Assembly (NCBI GenBank): GCA_036311285.1
Contig: JAXJQF010000124.1
Coordinates: forward strand, 1 to 24,466
Source: JAXJQF01 sp036311285
GTDB lineage: Bacteria > Pseudomonadota > Gammaproteobacteria > Enterobacterales > Succinivibrionaceae
Reading direction: 5' to 3'
Length of the DNA: 24,466 nt
In this document: in pieces, positions 23,869-24,466 of the stretch
Layout of the letters: every line of letters begins with the position of its first letter
How positions within the stretch are numbered: the first letter of the stretch is position 1
Position numbers and translations under genes: made by a program
Notes under the pieces: model-generated
What the model was told of the DNA's origin: nothing
The model's database searches: none
What the model saw: only the letters and a program-made list of their open reading frames with translations

Positions 23869-24336
23869 ATGACAGAAAAAACTCAATTACAAGTAGAAGC
23901 GATTAAGAATGGTACAGTTATAGACCATATCCCGGCAGGTGAAGGCTTAAAGATTTTACAATTATTTCATTTTCTAGATTCTGAACAGCGTGTAACTGTT
24001 GGTTTTAATCTTCCTTCAAAGGCTTTAGGACATAAAGATATAATCAAAGTTGAAAACGTTAATATCACAGAAAACCAATCAAACCAATTAGTTTTATTTG
24101 CACCAGATGCAACTGTAAATATTATCAAAGACTTTGCTGTACAAAATAAGAGAGTATTAAAACTTCCTGAAAGCATCAAGGAAGTATTTAACTGCCCTAA
24201 CTCAAACTGTATTACTAACTTTGAACCTGCCGCAGTAAGTGAATTCAAGGTATTAGTAACTAAAGGTAAAGTTCAACTAAAGTGTAAATACTGTGAAAAA
24301 GTATTTGATAAAGAAATTGTAACCAATAATGTCTAA
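23869..24336 (+). CDS. pyrI: Aspartate carbamoyltransferase, regulatory subunit
   Basis: The 155-residue regulatory chain binds CTP and ATP and bridges PyrB trimers. The nucleotide-binding half has L-Q-V-E-A-I-K-N-G-T-V-I-D-H-I-P, close to E. coli. The zinc site is Cys109, Cys114 (C-P-N-S-N-C) and Cys139, Cys142 (C-K-Y-C). The frame is also open from ATG 23854, but ATG 23869 matches the E. coli start and has GAGGAAG in front. The ribosome site lies inside the end of pyrB, so translation is probably coupled. Confidence 0.96.
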   Translation: MTEKTQLQVEAIKNGTVIDHIPAGEGLKILQLFHFLDSEQRVTVGFNLPSKALGHKDIIKVENVNITENQSNQLVLFAPDATVNIIKDFAVQNKRVLKLPESIKEVFNCPNSNCITNFEPAAVSEFKVLVTKGKVQLKCKYCEKVFDKEIVTNNV

Positions 24337-24466
24337 TAGCATATTAGAGAGTGAACGCGATTCCGTGTAAACCCTTGTTAAGCCCCTTTTGAAAAATTAT
24401 CTAATGTACCTAGCTATCCTTGTGCTGGTTTCATCAAGACAGGATAGCTGGTTCAGAACCTTTGCC
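24337..24466. other. Structured region after pyrI, cut by the window edge
   Basis: A 7-bp hairpin (24332-24338 with 24342-24348) overlaps the pyrI stop. A 9-bp perfect hairpin (24412-24420 with 24441-24449) has a 20-base loop, followed by a small GGTT/AACC stem. None has a T run, so a classical terminator is not seen. The segment is GC-richer than its surroundings and could be the start of an RNA gene or a mobile-element end; I cannot identify it. Confidence 0.35.

Noticed and set aside
24412..24449. Terminator of pyrBI
   Set aside because: The stem is good but has a 20-base loop and no T run on either side.

Overview
The window is strongly AT-rich and reads as chromosome of a gut- or rumen-type gammaproteobacterium. 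Several genes are closely E. coli-like in sequence and order: pyrB-pyrI, pntA-pntB, holD-rimI, crr and tRNA-Trp. Together with a large exported starch-degrading enzyme, this suggests a Succinivibrionaceae-like anaerobe (for example Succinivibrio, Succinimonas or Ruminobacter relatives). That placement is inference, not something the sequence proves.

Layout, left to right. (1) 1-218: start of a transposase-like gene cut by the window edge, with a hairpin terminator just before its start. (2) 408-2009: an LdtD/YcbB-type L,D-transpeptidase. (3) 2194-8423: a two-gene starch locus. It holds an exported 1551-residue amylopullulanase with two GH13 catalytic domains, followed by a PKD-containing lipoprotein that shares modules with it. 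The amylopullulanase has a long leader whose RNA can fold in two exclusive ways, one of them masking the ribosome binding site, and possible CRP sites upstream. (4) 9156-9692: divergent crr (EIIA-Glc). (5) 9999-11357: a type II NADH dehydrogenase whose wording looks more like Bacteroidota than E. coli. (6) 11508-14571: pntA-pntB, convergent with ndh. (7) 14835-21430: six same-strand genes, holD, rimI, an exported M23 peptidase and three membrane-protein genes. (8) 21679-22338: a broken gene. (9) 22605-22680: tRNA-Trp. (10) 22944-24336: pyrB-pyrI with a structured leader.

How parts fit. The amylopullulanase, lipoprotein, candidate CRP sites and neighbouring EIIA-Glc make a plausible glucose-responsive starch-use locus. 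NDH-2 and transhydrogenase both handle NAD(P)H. The least explained material is the three-gene membrane family at 14835-18954. It carries four copies of one architecture: an aromatic N-terminal motif, two membrane segments, and a soluble domain with a P-x-x-E-I-x-W-x-G signature. One gene is an internal duplication. I cannot assign this family a function and regard it as the best candidate for something undescribed here.
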